Below are positions 36,885 to 46,976 of a stretch of DNA of 52,082 bases, piece after piece; positions within the stretch are counted from its first letter, which is position 1, and each line of letters opens with the position of its first letter. The stretch lies in contig JAKOMP010000039.1 of the NCBI GenBank assembly GCA_022241785.1, forward strand, positions 1-52,082. Reading direction: 5' to 3'. The translations under genes were made by a program, and so were the position numbers. This DNA is from Cyanocohniella sp. LLY. GTDB lineage: Bacteria > Cyanobacteriota > Cyanobacteriia > Cyanobacteriales > Nostocaceae. Below the pieces are notes generated by a model. It was not told where the DNA came from, ran no database searches, and saw nothing but the letters and a program-made list of their open reading frames with translations.

Positions 36885-36925
36885 ATGTATTTATTATTTG
36901 AGAATTAAACCCCAAATCTTAAATC

Positions 36926-39394
36926 TTACTCAGCGCCTTGAGGCATTAATTCCCGACGCTGTTGAGAACTGACTTGGACAATGCCATTTTCATCAACATC
37001 AACTAAGGCTGTATCGCCATCTTTAATGCGTCCAGACAGAATCTCTTCCGCCAGACTATCTTCTAACAAGCGCATAATCGCTCGACGTAATGGCCTTGCA
37101 CCGTAGCTAGGACTGTAACCTTCCTCAATCAAGCGATCCTTGAAGCGATCGCTAACCTCTAAAGTGATACCCTTTTCAGTTAGACGACCAAATACTTCCT
37201 TGAGCATGATTTCGGCAATTTGTGTCACCTCTGGCTTACTCAACTGACGGAAGACGATAATCTCATCTAGTCGGTTGAGGAACTCTGGACGGAAGTATTG
37301 CTTCAGTTCTTCGTTCACCAAAGAGCGAATCCGGTTGTATTGAGTTTCAGTAGCATCATCAGCGAACTCAAAGCCGATACCGCCGCCGCCTTTCTCAATT
37401 ACCTTAGAACCAATGTTGGAAGTCAAAATCAGCAAGGTGTTCTTGAAGTCCACTGTGCGACCTTTGGCATCGGTCAATCGACCATCTTCCAAAATTTGCA
37501 GCAGCATATTGAACACATCGGGGTGAGCTTTTTCGATTTCGTCGAATAGCACCACAGTATAAGGACGTCGCCGTACAGCTTCAGTTAATTGACCGCCTTC
37601 GTTATATCCAACATAACCAGGAGGCGAACCAATCAGTTTACTAACTGTGTGGCGTTCCATGTACTCCGACATATCCAAACGGATCATTGCTTCCTCGGAA
37701 CCGAAGAAGTAAGATGCCAAAGACTTCGCTAACTCGGTTTTACCTACACCTGTCGGCCCAGAGAAGACAAAACTAGCAATGGGTCGATTGGGATTCTTCA
37801 AACCAACACGCGCCCGACGAATTGCCCGTGAAACTGCTTTTACCGCATCTTCTTGACCAATTAGCCGCTGATGCAAGGTGTCTTCCATGTGCAGCAGCTT
37901 TTCGGATTCCGATTCGGTGAGTTTGTTCACCGGTACGCCCGTCCAGGAAGCAACAATGTGAGCAATGTCCTCTTCATCTACTACAGGTTCTTCACCTTCA
38001 GTACCAGAAGCGTTGGTTTTGCTTTGAGCGATCGCCCGGATTTCGGCTTTGATTTCCATTTCCCGATCGCGCAGTTCGCCGGCTTTGTCAAAGTCTTGTC
38101 CGCGTACAGCGTCGTCTTTTTCTTTTAAGATTTGCCGTAGTTCTTTGTCTAACTCTTTAGCTGCGGGTGGCAATTGGGAGTTAATCAAACGTACCCTCGA
38201 ACCAGCTTCATCAATTAAATCGATGGCTTTGTCAGGAAGGTAGCGATCGCTGATGTAACGGTCAGATAGTTTGGCCGCTGCGACAAGAGCCTCATCGGAG
38301 ATTTTCAACTTGTGGTGTTGCTCGTAGCGTTCGCGCAACCCATGCAAGATTTCAATGGTTTCATCCACTGATGGTTCACCAACCATTACTGGCTGGAAGC
38401 GTCGCTCTAAGGCTGCATCTCGTTCGATGTGCTTACGGTATTCGTCCAACGTTGTAGCGCCAATACACTGCAATTCGCCTCTGGCCAAAGCTGGCTTGAG
38501 GATATTTGCTGCGTCAATGGCTCCTTCCGCTGCACCTGCACCAATCAGGGTGTGTACCTCGTCAATCACCAGAATGACATTACCCGCAGAGCGGATTTCA
38601 TCCATGATTTTCTTAAGGCGTTCTTCAAATTCACCCCGGTACTTGGTTCCTGCTACCAGCAAGCCTATATCTAGAGTGACTACGCGTTTATCTTCCAGGA
38701 TATCGGGGATATCTTTGTTGGCAATACGCGATGCTAAACCTTCAGCGATCGCTGTTTTACCAACCCCTGGTTCACCAATTAATACTGGATTATTTTTAGT
38801 CCGGCGACCCAAAATTTGGATCACCCGCTCAATTTCTTTGGCGCGTCCGACAACTGGGTCTAGCTTGTTGTCCGTTGCCATTTGGGTCAGGTTCGAGCCA
38901 AATTCATCCAAGGTTGGAGTTTTGGTGCGTCCCGATTGTCCAGTGGCTGAAACCTCTGCTGTTTCTCCCAGCATCCGGATGACTTGGGTTCGTACCTTAG
39001 ATAGATCCACCCCGAGGTTTTCTAACACCCTGGCTGCTACACCTTCCCCTTCCCGGATCAGGCCCAACAGCAGATGCTCGGTGCCAATGTAGTTATGCCC
39101 TAATTGGCGCGCTTCTTCTAAGGATAGTTCTAGAACACGCTTTGCCCGTGGCGTAAACGGAATTTCCACGGCGACAAAGCCCGAACCCCGGCCTATGATT
39201 TTTTCTACCTCAATGCGGGCGTCTTTAAGGTTGACACCCATTGATTTCAACACTTTGGCCGCAACTCCTGTACCTTCCCCAATCAGACCCAGGAGGATCT
39301 GTTCGGTTCCGACAAAGTTGTGACCTAAGCGGCGGGCCTCTTCTTGGGCCAGCATGATTACCTTAATGGCTTTTTCTGTGAAGCGTTCAAACAT
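36926..39394 (-). CDS. clpC: ClpC AAA+ unfoldase
   Basis: 822 aa from ATG 39394 ([36 protein letters not shown]); the upstream in-frame start adds 16 unlikely residues. Order: two Clp-N repeats (1-150), AAA+ 1 with GEPGVGKT and [11 protein letters not shown], a UVR/middle domain (about 415-465), AAA+ 2 with GPTGVGKT and [13 protein letters not shown], and GFE near 705 ahead of the D2-small domain, with a loop of the IGF/L type (GGGGIGFEF) that docks ClpP-type peptidases. It unfolds proteins for Clp proteolysis and is essential in cyanobacteria, also near the inner envelope in plastids. Complete. Confidence 0.97.
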   Translation of the reverse strand: MFERFTEKAIKVIMLAQEEARRLGHNFVGTEQILLGLIGEGTGVAAKVLKSMGVNLKDARIEVEKIIGRGSGFVAVEIPFTPRAKRVLELSLEEARQLGHNYIGTEHLLLGLIREGEGVAARVLENLGVDLSKVRTQVIRMLGETAEVSATGQSGRTKTPTLDEFGSNLTQMATDNKLDPVVGRAKEIERVIQILGRRTKNNPVLIGEPGVGKTAIAEGLASRIANKDIPDILEDKRVVTLDIGLLVAGTKYRGEFEERLKKIMDEIRSAGNVILVIDEVHTLIGAGAAEGAIDAANILKPALARGELQCIGATTLDEYRKHIERDAALERRFQPVMVGEPSVDETIEILHGLRERYEQHHKLKISDEALVAAAKLSDRYISDRYLPDKAIDLIDEAGSRVRLINSQLPPAAKELDKELRQILKEKDDAVRGQDFDKAGELRDREMEIKAEIRAIAQSKTNASGTEGEEPVVDEEDIAHIVASWTGVPVNKLTESESEKLLHMEDTLHQRLIGQEDAVKAVSRAIRRARVGLKNPNRPIASFVFSGPTGVGKTELAKSLASYFFGSEEAMIRLDMSEYMERHTVSKLIGSPPGYVGYNEGGQLTEAVRRRPYTVVLFDEIEKAHPDVFNMLLQILEDGRLTDAKGRTVDFKNTLLILTSNIGSKVIEKGGGGIGFEFADDATETQYNRIRSLVNEELKQYFRPEFLNRLDEIIVFRQLSKPEVTQIAEIMLKEVFGRLTEKGITLEVSDRFKDRLIEEGYSPSYGARPLRRAIMRLLEDSLAEEILSGRIKDGDTALVDVDENGIVQVSSQQRRELMPQGAE

Positions 39395-39850
39395 GGCATT
39401 TTTCCCATCACCTGCGTCGTGCCGGTATGCTGATTTTAGCACAGGCTTAGAGTTTGGATGCCTGTATAAAGATTATAGGCTTCCCAGAAATATCACCCAA
39501 GGTGATGGTGCAGTTACTTAATATTTCTTACTTTTTGTGTGGCTGCTATACTGAGGGGCTTGAGTTTACCAGTGTTTTTGGGGTTGACTACTATGCAGCA
39601 GACCACTATTGGATAAGTATTCACTTAACCAATCACAAATATTAATTGTTAGCATCCTTATAGTGCCATTGTCAATTTTTTTATCAATTCATATTTTTTG
39701 TAAAAGTTAAAAGCAAAAACTATTAGTTATTTTAATAATAATGAGCAAGTGAAAACTGAAATTTTTCGCATTAATGTGATGGTGACTAGAGAATTGGGGA
39801 TTTTGGCAGTCTCTGAGCAAACTGTAATTAGCACATTTAATGACCAATGA
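39395..39850. other. Intergenic region clpC-rimI
   Basis: 456 bp between a gene start and a gene end on the same strand. Contains the clpC promoter. A 63-codon plus-strand frame here shows no protein-like features. Nothing else recognised. Confidence 0.4.
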
Positions 39851-40447
39851 CTACAGTATCTGCCAAGAAGATTTACTCAAGCGATCGCTGACAATGGTTT
39901 GCCAGTTGTCCAAAGTGGCTATAAATTGGGGATGCTGTAAATCTGATAGCCATAGTACCAGGGCATCTTCACCGTTATCTTGGTAATAGCGTCGCCGTCG
40001 CCCTGCGGTTTTGAAGCCAAATTTTTGATATAAAGATATGGCTTCTACATTAGAAGCGCGGACTTCGAGGGTAGCTCGTTCCAAACCGTGATCGCTAGCT
40101 GTTTTCAGTAGAGAATATAGTAAAGCCTGCCCTAAGCCTTGACGGTGATATTGGGGATGAATGGCCAAAATTGTAATGTGTGCTTCTTCTAAAATCGACC
40201 AAAAGCAACCCATTCCCAGCAGTGTTGACTGAGAGAGAGGGGAAAATAAACCTAATAACTCACTGTTAGGACTGTCTAATTCGCGTTGGTAACCTTCTAG
40301 AGTCCACAAACCACCAAAACAAGCTTGGTCTAATTCTAGGATGGCACTGAGATCGTCTACAGTCAGTGATTTAAGTTTTAAGTCTAATGAGATCACTATT
40401 GATAGGGAGTTGGGGAGGAGGGGAGATAGATAGATCGGGTTAGTCAC
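39851..40447 (-). CDS. rimI: Ribosomal protein S18 alanine N-acetyltransferase
   Basis: A 198-aa GNAT enzyme. The acetyl-CoA site is HPQYHRQGLGQALLYSLL, preceded by AHITILAIHP, and followed by LEVRASNVEAISLYQKFGFKTAGRRRRYYQDNGEDALVL, the RimI signature. It acetylates the N-terminal Ala of S18 and possibly other proteins. The first 25 residues (to about ISLDLKLKSL) look like an extension, so a start further in is possible. It is divergent from lysA, 95 bp away. Confidence 0.9.
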   Translation of the reverse strand: MTNPIYLSPLLPNSLSIVISLDLKLKSLTVDDLSAILELDQACFGGLWTLEGYQRELDSPNSELLGLFSPLSQSTLLGMGCFWSILEEAHITILAIHPQYHRQGLGQALLYSLLKTASDHGLERATLEVRASNVEAISLYQKFGFKTAGRRRRYYQDNGEDALVLWLSDLQHPQFIATLDNWQTIVSDRLSKSSWQIL

Positions 40448-40542
40448 TTAGCTTTTTATGTTCCCGCCCTATTTTCGGTAAACTGAGAATCGGGAGACTT
40501 ACTCATGCCCGTAATTTTGAGCAAGGACAATTCATAATAGCT

Positions 40543-41958
40543 ATGGTATCGACTCACCCCACTGGGGTTCAACATGCTGGTAGTCAGTATTTACCTCAAA
40601 GGCGCAGCACAAACGCCCAAAACAATGTGAATTTTTCGCCTAACCAGGAACTTTTGCCTTCGACTGCCAAAGTTAATAGTCAAGACATCCTGGAAATTGG
40701 TGGGTGTGATGTCACAACTCTAGTTCAGCAGTTTGGCTCACCTTTGTATATTTTAGATGAAGAAACCCTGCGTTTAGCTTGTCAGCAATACCGGGACACT
40801 TTTAAGCAATATTACCAGGGTGAATCTCAGGTACTCTATGCTTCAAAAGCTTGGAATTGTCTTGCAGTTTGTGCCATCGCCGCATCGGAAGGATTAGGCA
40901 TAGATATTGTATCTGGCGGTGAACTCTACACAGCTTTAAGTGCAGGAGTTAGCCCTGATAAACTCTATCTCCACGGTAATAACAAATCTCGTGAAGAACT
41001 AACTTTCGCAATCCAGTCCAATGTGACTATTGTTGTTGATAATTGGCAAGAACTACGTACCTTAGTAGAAATCGCCGAAAAAGCATCCCCCATCCGGATA
41101 ATGCTGCGGTTAACACCGGGGATTGAATGCCATACCCACGAATACATTCGCACGGGGCATTTAGATAGTAAGTTTGGCTTTGATCCCAATGACTTAGATG
41201 AGGTATTTACCTTTGTTAGTCAGCAGCCTGGATTAAACTGCGTAGGGTTACATGCTCATATTGGTTCGCAAATTTTTGAACGCCAGCCCCATCGGGATTT
41301 AGCTGCTGTCATGGTGCAGTGGTTACAGAAAGCGGCAAATTATGGTTTAGCGATCACAGAATTAAATGTCGGTGGTGGTTTAGGGATTAGATATACCGAA
41401 TCGGATGATCCCCCAAGCATTGAAGAATGGGTGAAGGCAATTTGTGAAGTTATTCAGGAAGCTTGTGCAGCCCAGAATTTACCTTTGCCGAAATTGTTGT
41501 GTGAACCAGGGCGATCGCTCATTGCCACAGCGTGCGTCACCGCCTATACTATTGGATCATCGAAAGTTGTCCCAGAAATTCGTACCTACGTTTCAGTTGA
41601 CGGTGGTATGTCTGATAATCCCCGCCCAATTACTTATCAGTCAGTGTATCGGTCGGTAGTTGCCAACAAAATGTCGGCTCCTTGTACAGAAACAGTCACA
41701 ATTGCCGGTAAGCATTGTGAATCAGGGGATATTATCATTAAAAATGCCCAACTGCCACAAACTGAATCCGGGGATATTCTCGTAATTATGGGAACAGGTG
41801 CTTACAATTACAGTATGGCTTCTAACTATAATCGCTTACCTCGGCCAGCAGCCGTTGTCGTGGCGAATGGCGAGGCCAATTTAATACTGCGCCGCGAAAC
41901 TTATCAGGACTTGATTCGACAAGATTGTCTACCAGAAAGACTCAACGTGCAAAAATAA
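40543..41958 (+). CDS. lysA: Diaminopimelate decarboxylase
   Basis: A 471-aa PLP enzyme. VLYASKAWNCLAVC holds the PLP lysine (K102), with GIDIVSGGELYTAL, HIGSQIFE, ELNVGGGLGIRY, LCEPGRSLIA (phosphate contact) and CESGDII further on. It converts meso-diaminopimelate to lysine, the last step of the pathway. The N-terminal 45 residues are an extension usual in cyanobacterial LysA. The downstream 355 bp hold no gene. The gene precedes cdaA and uppS on the same strand, as I recall for other cyanobacteria. Confidence 0.95.
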   Translation: MVSTHPTGVQHAGSQYLPQRRSTNAQNNVNFSPNQELLPSTAKVNSQDILEIGGCDVTTLVQQFGSPLYILDEETLRLACQQYRDTFKQYYQGESQVLYASKAWNCLAVCAIAASEGLGIDIVSGGELYTALSAGVSPDKLYLHGNNKSREELTFAIQSNVTIVVDNWQELRTLVEIAEKASPIRIMLRLTPGIECHTHEYIRTGHLDSKFGFDPNDLDEVFTFVSQQPGLNCVGLHAHIGSQIFERQPHRDLAAVMVQWLQKAANYGLAITELNVGGGLGIRYTESDDPPSIEEWVKAICEVIQEACAAQNLPLPKLLCEPGRSLIATACVTAYTIGSSKVVPEIRTYVSVDGGMSDNPRPITYQSVYRSVVANKMSAPCTETVTIAGKHCESGDIIIKNAQLPQTESGDILVIMGTGAYNYSMASNYNRLPRPAAVVVANGEANLILRRETYQDLIRQDCLPERLNVQK

Positions 41959-42313
41959 ACATCTCAAAGGTGGAAAATTGGAAGTGATACGAATGTGAGT
42001 TCGACAAATTTTATTTGACCCTGCTGCAAACCGCTTGACCACAATGAAAAAGACTTAAATAGTCTGTAACCTTGTTGTTTCTCTCATCTCACAACGATGG
42101 GAAAATGGGAGTGTTAAGTGTTCTCACTTATAGTGGGGTTAGAGAAGAAAAATCTTTGTCGAGTTGACGTATGATTAGCCACTAGCTAATAAATCATCAC
42201 TATTGGCTGATGACTAATCATTCGCTTCCAACCAAAGTGCTAACCTTTGGTGCATGAAAATGACACAGATAATGACAGATTATTGAGGCAGAACAAAGAG
42301 TAATCCAGATGTC
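41959..42313. other. Intergenic region lysA-cdaA
   Basis: 355 bp without a gene. Contains a partial inverted repeat GATTAGCCACTAGCTAATAAATC and similar AT-rich text near 42171-42215. No clear promoter identified. Confidence 0.35.
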
Positions 42314-43237
42314 ATGAGAGATTGGTGGAAGCAATGGCTGACAAACCTGGGATGGTCACAGTCCTTGCTGCTTGGGACTCTGGATATCATGTTAGTGCTG
42401 GCACTGACGTATATGATACTAGTGATTATTAGTGAGCGCCGGACACTGTGGATGGTGCGGGGATTTATTATATTGATGCTAGCCTCAGCACTCAGTGGTA
42501 GATTGGGTCTACCACTATTAAATTTTGTTCTAGAAAAGTTAGTGATTGGCTGTGCTGTAGCGATGGCAGTTGCTCTCCAGTCAGAGTTTCGCCGCTTTTT
42601 AGAGCAAGTGGGGCGTGGTGAATTCCAGCAGCTATTTAAACCATCCACTTTAACCATCCCGAAGTCTGATAGTGTAATTGATGAAATTGTGGATGCGGTT
42701 AAAGAACTGTCGAAAAACCGAATAGGAGCTTTGTTGATTTTGGAAACAAGTGGCCCGATTGACGAACGGGATTTTTCTGTACCTGGAGTCAAGCTGAATG
42801 CTGAAGTTTCTAAAGAACTAATACAAACAATTTTTCAGCCAAAAACTTTATTGCATGATGGAGCGACGTTAGTTCGTGGCTCACGTATTGTCTCATCAGG
42901 TATAATTTTACCACTTTCGGGACGCACAGCCTCGCGCCAGCTGGGAACACGCCATCGGGCGGCTATGGGAATTACTGAGCGGGTCGAAAATTGCATCTGT
43001 GTCGTTGTATCAGAAGAAACAGGTTCTATTTCCTTAGCGGAAAGGGGAATCTTAAATAGACCACTGACGATTAGGACACTTAAAGAGTCATTAGAAGCTC
43101 GATTATCGACCACTGTAGATCGGGAGGCTGTTGCTCCTGGTTTATTCAGTTTGGGTCGTCAAATGGGCGGCAAGGCATTAATATTGGTTTCACGTTTACT
43201 CGGATTACCATCGACCGCTTCTCGAAATAAAAAATGA
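42314..43237 (+). CDS. cdaA: CdaA-type diadenylate cyclase
   Basis: A 307-aa protein. Three N-terminal membrane helices (about 17-92) lead into a DAC domain with DGA (182-184, [14 protein letters not shown]) and GTRHRAAMG (211-219), the two catalytic blocks that join two ATP to c-di-AMP. The nucleotide acts in potassium, osmotic and night-survival control in cyanobacteria. The 3' end overlaps uppS by 4 nt (ATGA), so c-di-AMP and cell-wall lipid carrier synthesis are translated together. The C-terminal Lys-rich tail is short. Confidence 0.95.
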   Translation: MRDWWKQWLTNLGWSQSLLLGTLDIMLVLALTYMILVIISERRTLWMVRGFIILMLASALSGRLGLPLLNFVLEKLVIGCAVAMAVALQSEFRRFLEQVGRGEFQQLFKPSTLTIPKSDSVIDEIVDAVKELSKNRIGALLILETSGPIDERDFSVPGVKLNAEVSKELIQTIFQPKTLLHDGATLVRGSRIVSSGIILPLSGRTASRQLGTRHRAAMGITERVENCICVVVSEETGSISLAERGILNRPLTIRTLKESLEARLSTTVDREAVAPGLFSLGRQMGGKALILVSRLLGLPSTASRNKK

Positions 43238-43983
43238 CAGCACAACAAACTGAACTGCAATATTTACCCCCGGATTTGAAACGAGAACTGCTACCACAGC
43301 ACGTTGCAGTGATTATGGATGGCAATGGTCGATGGGCTAAAAGTCAAGGTCTACCGAGAATCATGGGACATAAGCGAGGAGTAGATGCCCTCAAGGAGTT
43401 GCTGCGCTGTTGTCAAGATTGGGGAATTCAAGCACTCACAGCTTATGCGTTTTCCACGGAAAATTGGAAAAGGCCCCAGGAAGAAGTCGATTTCTTGATG
43501 ACTTTGTTCCAAAAAGTTTTGCGTCAAGAACTGCGAGAAATGATCGAGGAGAATGTGCAAATTCAGTTTGTAGGCAATTTGGATGCTTTACCGCGATCAC
43601 TCCAAGCAGAAATTTCCCGTTCAATGGCAGAAACTAAGAATAATCGAGCCATTCGCTTTACTGTGGCGACTAATTATGGCGGACGGCAAGAAATATTACA
43701 AGCTTGTCGGGCGATCGCCGAAAAAGTGCAACAAGGTATCCTCAGACCTGATGAAATCGATGAACAGTTGTTTGAGCGTCATTTGTACACAGCCGGAATT
43801 ACTGACCCTGATTTATTAATCCGTACCAGTGGCGAAATGCGTCTTTCTAATTTCCTGCTTTGGCAAATGGCTTATGGGGAAATTTATATCACCGATACGC
43901 TTTGGCCAGATTTTGATCGTGTTGAGTTTCACCGCGCATTGTGTGCCTACCAGCAACGGGAACGGAGATTTGGGAAGGTTTAG
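43234..43983 (+). CDS. uppS: Undecaprenyl (isoprenyl) diphosphate synthase
   Basis: A 249-aa cis-prenyltransferase. [24 protein letters not shown] carries the catalytic Asp (D29) and the phosphate loop; [28 protein letters not shown] and [29 protein letters not shown] complete the fold. It condenses isopentenyl diphosphates onto farnesyl diphosphate for peptidoglycan lipid carrier. The ATG overlaps cdaA by 4 nt. The stop is followed by a G-rich repeat tract. Confidence 0.96.
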   Translation: MTAQQTELQYLPPDLKRELLPQHVAVIMDGNGRWAKSQGLPRIMGHKRGVDALKELLRCCQDWGIQALTAYAFSTENWKRPQEEVDFLMTLFQKVLRQELREMIEENVQIQFVGNLDALPRSLQAEISRSMAETKNNRAIRFTVATNYGGRQEILQACRAIAEKVQQGILRPDEIDEQLFERHLYTAGITDPDLLIRTSGEMRLSNFLLWQMAYGEIYITDTLWPDFDRVEFHRALCAYQQRERRFGKV

Positions 43984-44074
43984 AAGAAGCAGGGGGGCAG
44001 GGGGCAGGGGGGAAAGACTTCGCATTAGTACCAAAATCTTTGTTTTTCATCTCCCCATCTCCCCATCTCCCCCA

Positions 44075-44347
44075 TCACGGGCCAGAGAATACGGCTTGTT
44101 CTATATCTTCGCGACTGAGGGAATATTTAAATGAGCGTTGAATATCTTGTCCATTTTCCCCTGCTTGGATGTATCGGACTACAAGTTGCTCAATATCTAG
44201 CCATAGTTCGGCTTGCCAAGTAGGTCGCTGTATCCGCCAACAATGTAGTTGTGTTTCGTCTTGTTGACAACCTTGGTCTTTTAACCACTGCTCAATTTGT
44301 GGTAGGGGATGACTATATAGGGGAGTATCAGATGAAATTATAGACAT
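44075..44347 (-). CDS. DUF3143 protein
   Basis: A 90-aa soluble protein with the DUF3143 pattern: TPLYSHPLPQIEQWLKDQGC, WRIQRPTWQAELWLDIEQLVVRYI and FKYSLSREDIEQAVFSGP. Cyanobacteria- and plastid-specific, function unknown. It starts 13 bp after the J-domain gene stop on the same strand, so the two form an operon, a pairing I believe is common. Confidence 0.85.
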   Translation of the reverse strand: MSIISSDTPLYSHPLPQIEQWLKDQGCQQDETQLHCWRIQRPTWQAELWLDIEQLVVRYIQAGENGQDIQRSFKYSLSREDIEQAVFSGP

Positions 44348-44359
44348 AAGAATTTGAGA

Positions 44360-44899
44360 TTAAGTATTTTTTGCGGGAAAATTTCTACTTTCCCAGGGGA
44401 CTGTGGGTGGTGATAGGTGGCTAACTTGCTGGTTAACTGTGGGCGTTGCTTGTGTTTGCCTTTGGAAAGCCGCGTCACCACGTGTGAAACCAATGGCGAT
44501 CGCCAGCAGTAGACAACCGACAAAGGTTAATACCAAAATAAATAAAGCAAAAATTTCACCAGATGATAGGGGGCGATCGCTTGCGTCTAGATAAGCTGAT
44601 TTTGACCAATTGTACGACCGGGAAACAGGATGGTTCAAGTCCGGGGGTGGTTGAATCACTGTAAACCGGGAATAGCCAATTTTCAAGTCATAACTTTGTC
44701 GCCGTTCTGGACTGCTAAGGGTGGCGTAGGCTTCGTTGATTTGCTGAAATTTAGTAGTGGCTAAGGCAGCAGACAAGTCTGTAGTATCGGGGTGATAGCG
44801 TTTGCTCAGTTCCCGATAAGCACGACGAATTTCTATTACTGATGCTGAAGGATGTAGTCCTAGCAGGGAGTAATAGGTGGGTTCACTGCGTTGTGACAT
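44360..44899 (-). CDS. J-domain membrane protein
   Basis: About 179 aa from MSQRSEPTYYSLLGL; a GTG 18 nt upstream is an alternative. Residues 8-70 are a J domain with the Hsp70-stimulating HPD (SKRYHPDTTDL). A single membrane helix (IFALFILVLTFVGCLLLAIAI) follows at about 125-145 and the C-terminus is a short Pro/Thr-rich tail. It would recruit a DnaK to a membrane. Operon with DUF3143. Confidence 0.85.
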   Translation of the reverse strand: MSQRSEPTYYSLLGLHPSASVIEIRRAYRELSKRYHPDTTDLSAALATTKFQQINEAYATLSSPERRQSYDLKIGYSRFTVIQPPPDLNHPVSRSYNWSKSAYLDASDRPLSSGEIFALFILVLTFVGCLLLAIAIGFTRGDAAFQRQTQATPTVNQQVSHLSPPTVPWESRNFPAKNT

Positions 44900-45201
44900 T
44901 GCCCCATTTTGATTCACGGCTGTTTGAGCTACTTTGCAGTGGAGTTTTTTCTCATATTGTAAACCTCATACACCACCGTGGGTGACAAATAATTTTTTTG
45001 AATAAGTCTTAAGCCACTGATGTATAAATATTTTTTACTATTTTCTAAGGGATGAAGATAATAAATTTTCAATAATAGTCAAGATAAGCTTTGCAATTAT
45101 TTTTATTGATTTTTATAGACACTAATTTACCAAAATAAATACGCAGAGGAATCCCAGGGTTTAGTATGATGTCTGATTTTGTGATCAGTTTAGTTAATTT
45201 A

Positions 45202-45447
45202 CTAGTTAACCCGCCGGATGATATCCAAAATCAGAATTGTTCTTGATGTATGTTGAACTTCGTAAATTATGTGATATGAATCAACAGTTATATACCATCC
45301 GTCGGTATCTAATATTTGTTGAGCATTGGAGGGTATAGGTATTGTTGCTAAGGACAAAATCACCTCCTCAATATATATTCGAGCAGGAGGAGGTAAATTA
45401 TTGAAGTTCTCATAAGCGTTGGGAAGAATCCATATAGTGTACATCAA
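45202..45447 (-). CDS. RelE/ParE-type toxin
   Basis: An 81-aa protein with the toxin fold pattern: WILPNAYENFNNLPPPARIYIEEVILSLATIP, ILDTDGWYITVDSYHIIYEVQ and TILILDIIRRVN. The central IxVDxYHIIYEV and terminal RR fit RelE/ParE ribosome-dependent RNases or gyrase poisons. No separate antitoxin gene is visible; the gene starts 5 bp after a CHAT-domain gene, so antitoxin function may be provided by that protein's tail, or the gene may be a lone toxin relic. The intergenic region on its 3' side (about 280 bp) holds nothing clear. Confidence 0.75.
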   Translation of the reverse strand: MMYTIWILPNAYENFNNLPPPARIYIEEVILSLATIPIPSNAQQILDTDGWYITVDSYHIIYEVQHTSRTILILDIIRRVN

Positions 45448-45452
45448 CGCTC

Positions 45453-46232
45453 CTAATTAACTTGAGAATAAAAGCGAATAGGTTGATCTTTTGAAGCTTT
45501 GGCAGCTACATAAGCACGAAGAATTGACAATTCTTGCAGAACTACTTTTTCAACTTGACTCGCCTTAGATTTTAGTGGAAATCGAATAGCACCATGTCTA
45601 TAATTTGTAGCTTGTATATAGCCATGAAGAATTTTCCATTCTTCATCAATTATTTTTCTATTCTTTTCCAGTTGTGGAATGTGGTAATTGGGAATAGGTA
45701 AATCATGCAATGCATTCCGAGCCATGTTAAAGGCAAACTCTATGGGTGAACCCTTAAAAAGGGCTGGGTGATATCCTGCTAAACCGTCATAAAAACCAAC
45801 AGCAAAAGCGATCGCAGCGTTGTCGTCAATAGAATTATCCATGCCAACCACGTAATCTACATTTTGGGCAATTGCTGCTGCTTGAGAACTGGAATAGCAG
45901 GCATTAAGAACCACACATTCTCTAGGTTTAGAAAACAAACCAAACAATCCAGCTAATGCATCTCCTGACACTAGCTGTTCTTTTCCTGTGTCATCTTCCA
46001 GAATTAATCCGTGCTTTCCAGCACCATGTCCAGAGAAATGTATTATGTCTGGTTGACACTCTAACAAAGCTCGACGAAGGTCTTTAGGACGAACTGCCCA
46101 CCTTTGCTCTAGGATAAAATTATCCCGATTTTTCGACCTCCTCAAAGCGTCTTCAATTTCACGCACTTCTCGAGCCAAATCTAGCCGTGCTGTCTGGCTA
46201 GGATTTGCAGCTAAAAACAAGATTTTTCTCAT
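45453..46232 (-). CDS. CHAT-domain caspase-like protein
   Basis: About 259 aa from MRKILFLAANPSQTARLDL; an upstream GTG would add 13 residues. A CHAT peptidase domain fills most of it, with the His of HFSGHG (H69) and Cys of VVLNACYSS (C112) as the catalytic dyad. Residues 215-259 (FPLKSKASQVEKVVLQELSIL ... YSQVN) are helical and outside the domain. CHAT proteases act in several bacterial defence and cell-death pathways. Its stop is 5 bp from the toxin gene, implying joint translation. The upstream 490 bp hold only a MITE. Confidence 0.85.
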   Translation of the reverse strand: MRKILFLAANPSQTARLDLAREVREIEDALRRSKNRDNFILEQRWAVRPKDLRRALLECQPDIIHFSGHGAGKHGLILEDDTGKEQLVSGDALAGLFGLFSKPRECVVLNACYSSSQAAAIAQNVDYVVGMDNSIDDNAAIAFAVGFYDGLAGYHPALFKGSPIEFAFNMARNALHDLPIPNYHIPQLEKNRKIIDEEWKILHGYIQATNYRHGAIRFPLKSKASQVEKVVLQELSILRAYVAAKASKDQPIRFYSQVN

Positions 46233-46486
46233 CTCATTAAACTTATGCAGGGTGAATATTACTTCGTTCACCCCCCTCTTCTATCATTATTTTTAAATTG
46301 AAATTGTAATCCTAGTGTCAAAGGATTTTTTTATTAAAAAAGCATTTAACAAATAGTTAGAAAAAATTATCTATAAGTAGTTAAAAAAATTCGTATATCT
46401 AAAAATGAAAAAAGAAAAGTAATAAAAAATAAATTAAGTAGAAATGCTTCATTTTTTGTAAGATGTGTAATTCTCTTAATAAAGCT

Positions 46487-46629
46487 ATGACTTACGCACT
46501 CGCTAAGAAAATCAATGCTTTGAGATTGCTAGAGCCTCCGGCACGCTACGCGGTAAGCGCAGCCATGCCCGTTAGGGCTTTACCCTACGGTCGCAATGAC
46601 GAAAATACGTGGTTGGTTACGTAAGTCCT
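46487..46629 (+). mobile_element. MITE, copy 3, with 51-bp nested insertion
   Basis: Same element as at 34368 in the same orientation: ATGACTTACGCACTCGC start (one base changed in the terminal repeat) and GGTTACGTAAGTCCT end. The 51 bp at 46531-46581, AGAGCCTCCGGCACGCTACG and onward to CCCGTTAGGGCTT, are absent from the other two copies. Confidence 0.88.
46531..46581 (+). repeat. Small dispersed repeat nested in MITE
   Basis: The insertion contains GCCTCCGGCACGCTACGCG and ATGCCCGTTAGGGC, text I recognise from small dispersed repeats (SDRs) of Nostoc genomes that often insert in other repeats. It interrupts the element between GATTGCT and CCCTACGG. Confidence 0.75.
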
Positions 46630-46757
46630 GAAAGCATTAAATCCTTGACCAGCATGGATTACGCTACGCCAACCCATCATATCTTTAATTCAATTCACTT
46701 ACTTACATAGGCTATTGTAACTGAGGCTAAAATAAGCATGAAGCGAGTTCAGAAAAT

Positions 46758-46976
46758 ATGACTCACATATCTATCCTCGACGAAGTAATCGAGCAATTAA
46801 GAGCTATGCCGCAGCACTTACAATGGCAGGTATTAGAGTTTGCCCAATCACTAGCCAAATTTCAAGTCCGAGGGATTCCAGGACAACATCTGCTGCGGTT
46901 TACGGGTTCAATACCACCTGAAGATATTCAGATAAACTCTGCTTTATTTAACGCAACAAATCAGCGCGGGGTTTAA
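46758..46976 (+). pseudogene. DUF2281-like gene, 3'-truncated
   Basis: A 72-codon frame: ILDEVIEQLRAMPQHLQWQVLEFAQSLA and IPGQHLLRFTGSIPPEDIQ match small DUF2281/antitoxin-like proteins, which normally continue with an acidic tail ending near NEW. Here the homology stops after EDIQ and the final dozen residues are antisense to the end of dnaJ, which it overlaps by 29 nt. It is most likely a relic of a toxin-antitoxin or IS-associated gene. Confidence 0.55.

Larger units (their letters stand above)
46272..46757. other. Intergenic region with nested repeat
   Basis: About 490 bp, very AT-rich apart from a MITE at 46487-46629. No gene. Holds the promoters for the CHAT gene and the DUF2281 remnant. 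Confidence 0.5.

Noticed and set aside
37298-39092. Several long plus-strand frames inside clpC
   Set aside because: All are antisense shadows of the clpC coding frame.
39454-39645. 63-codon plus-strand frame upstream of clpC
   Set aside because: No ribosome-binding site or recognisable sequence; lies in the clpC promoter gap.
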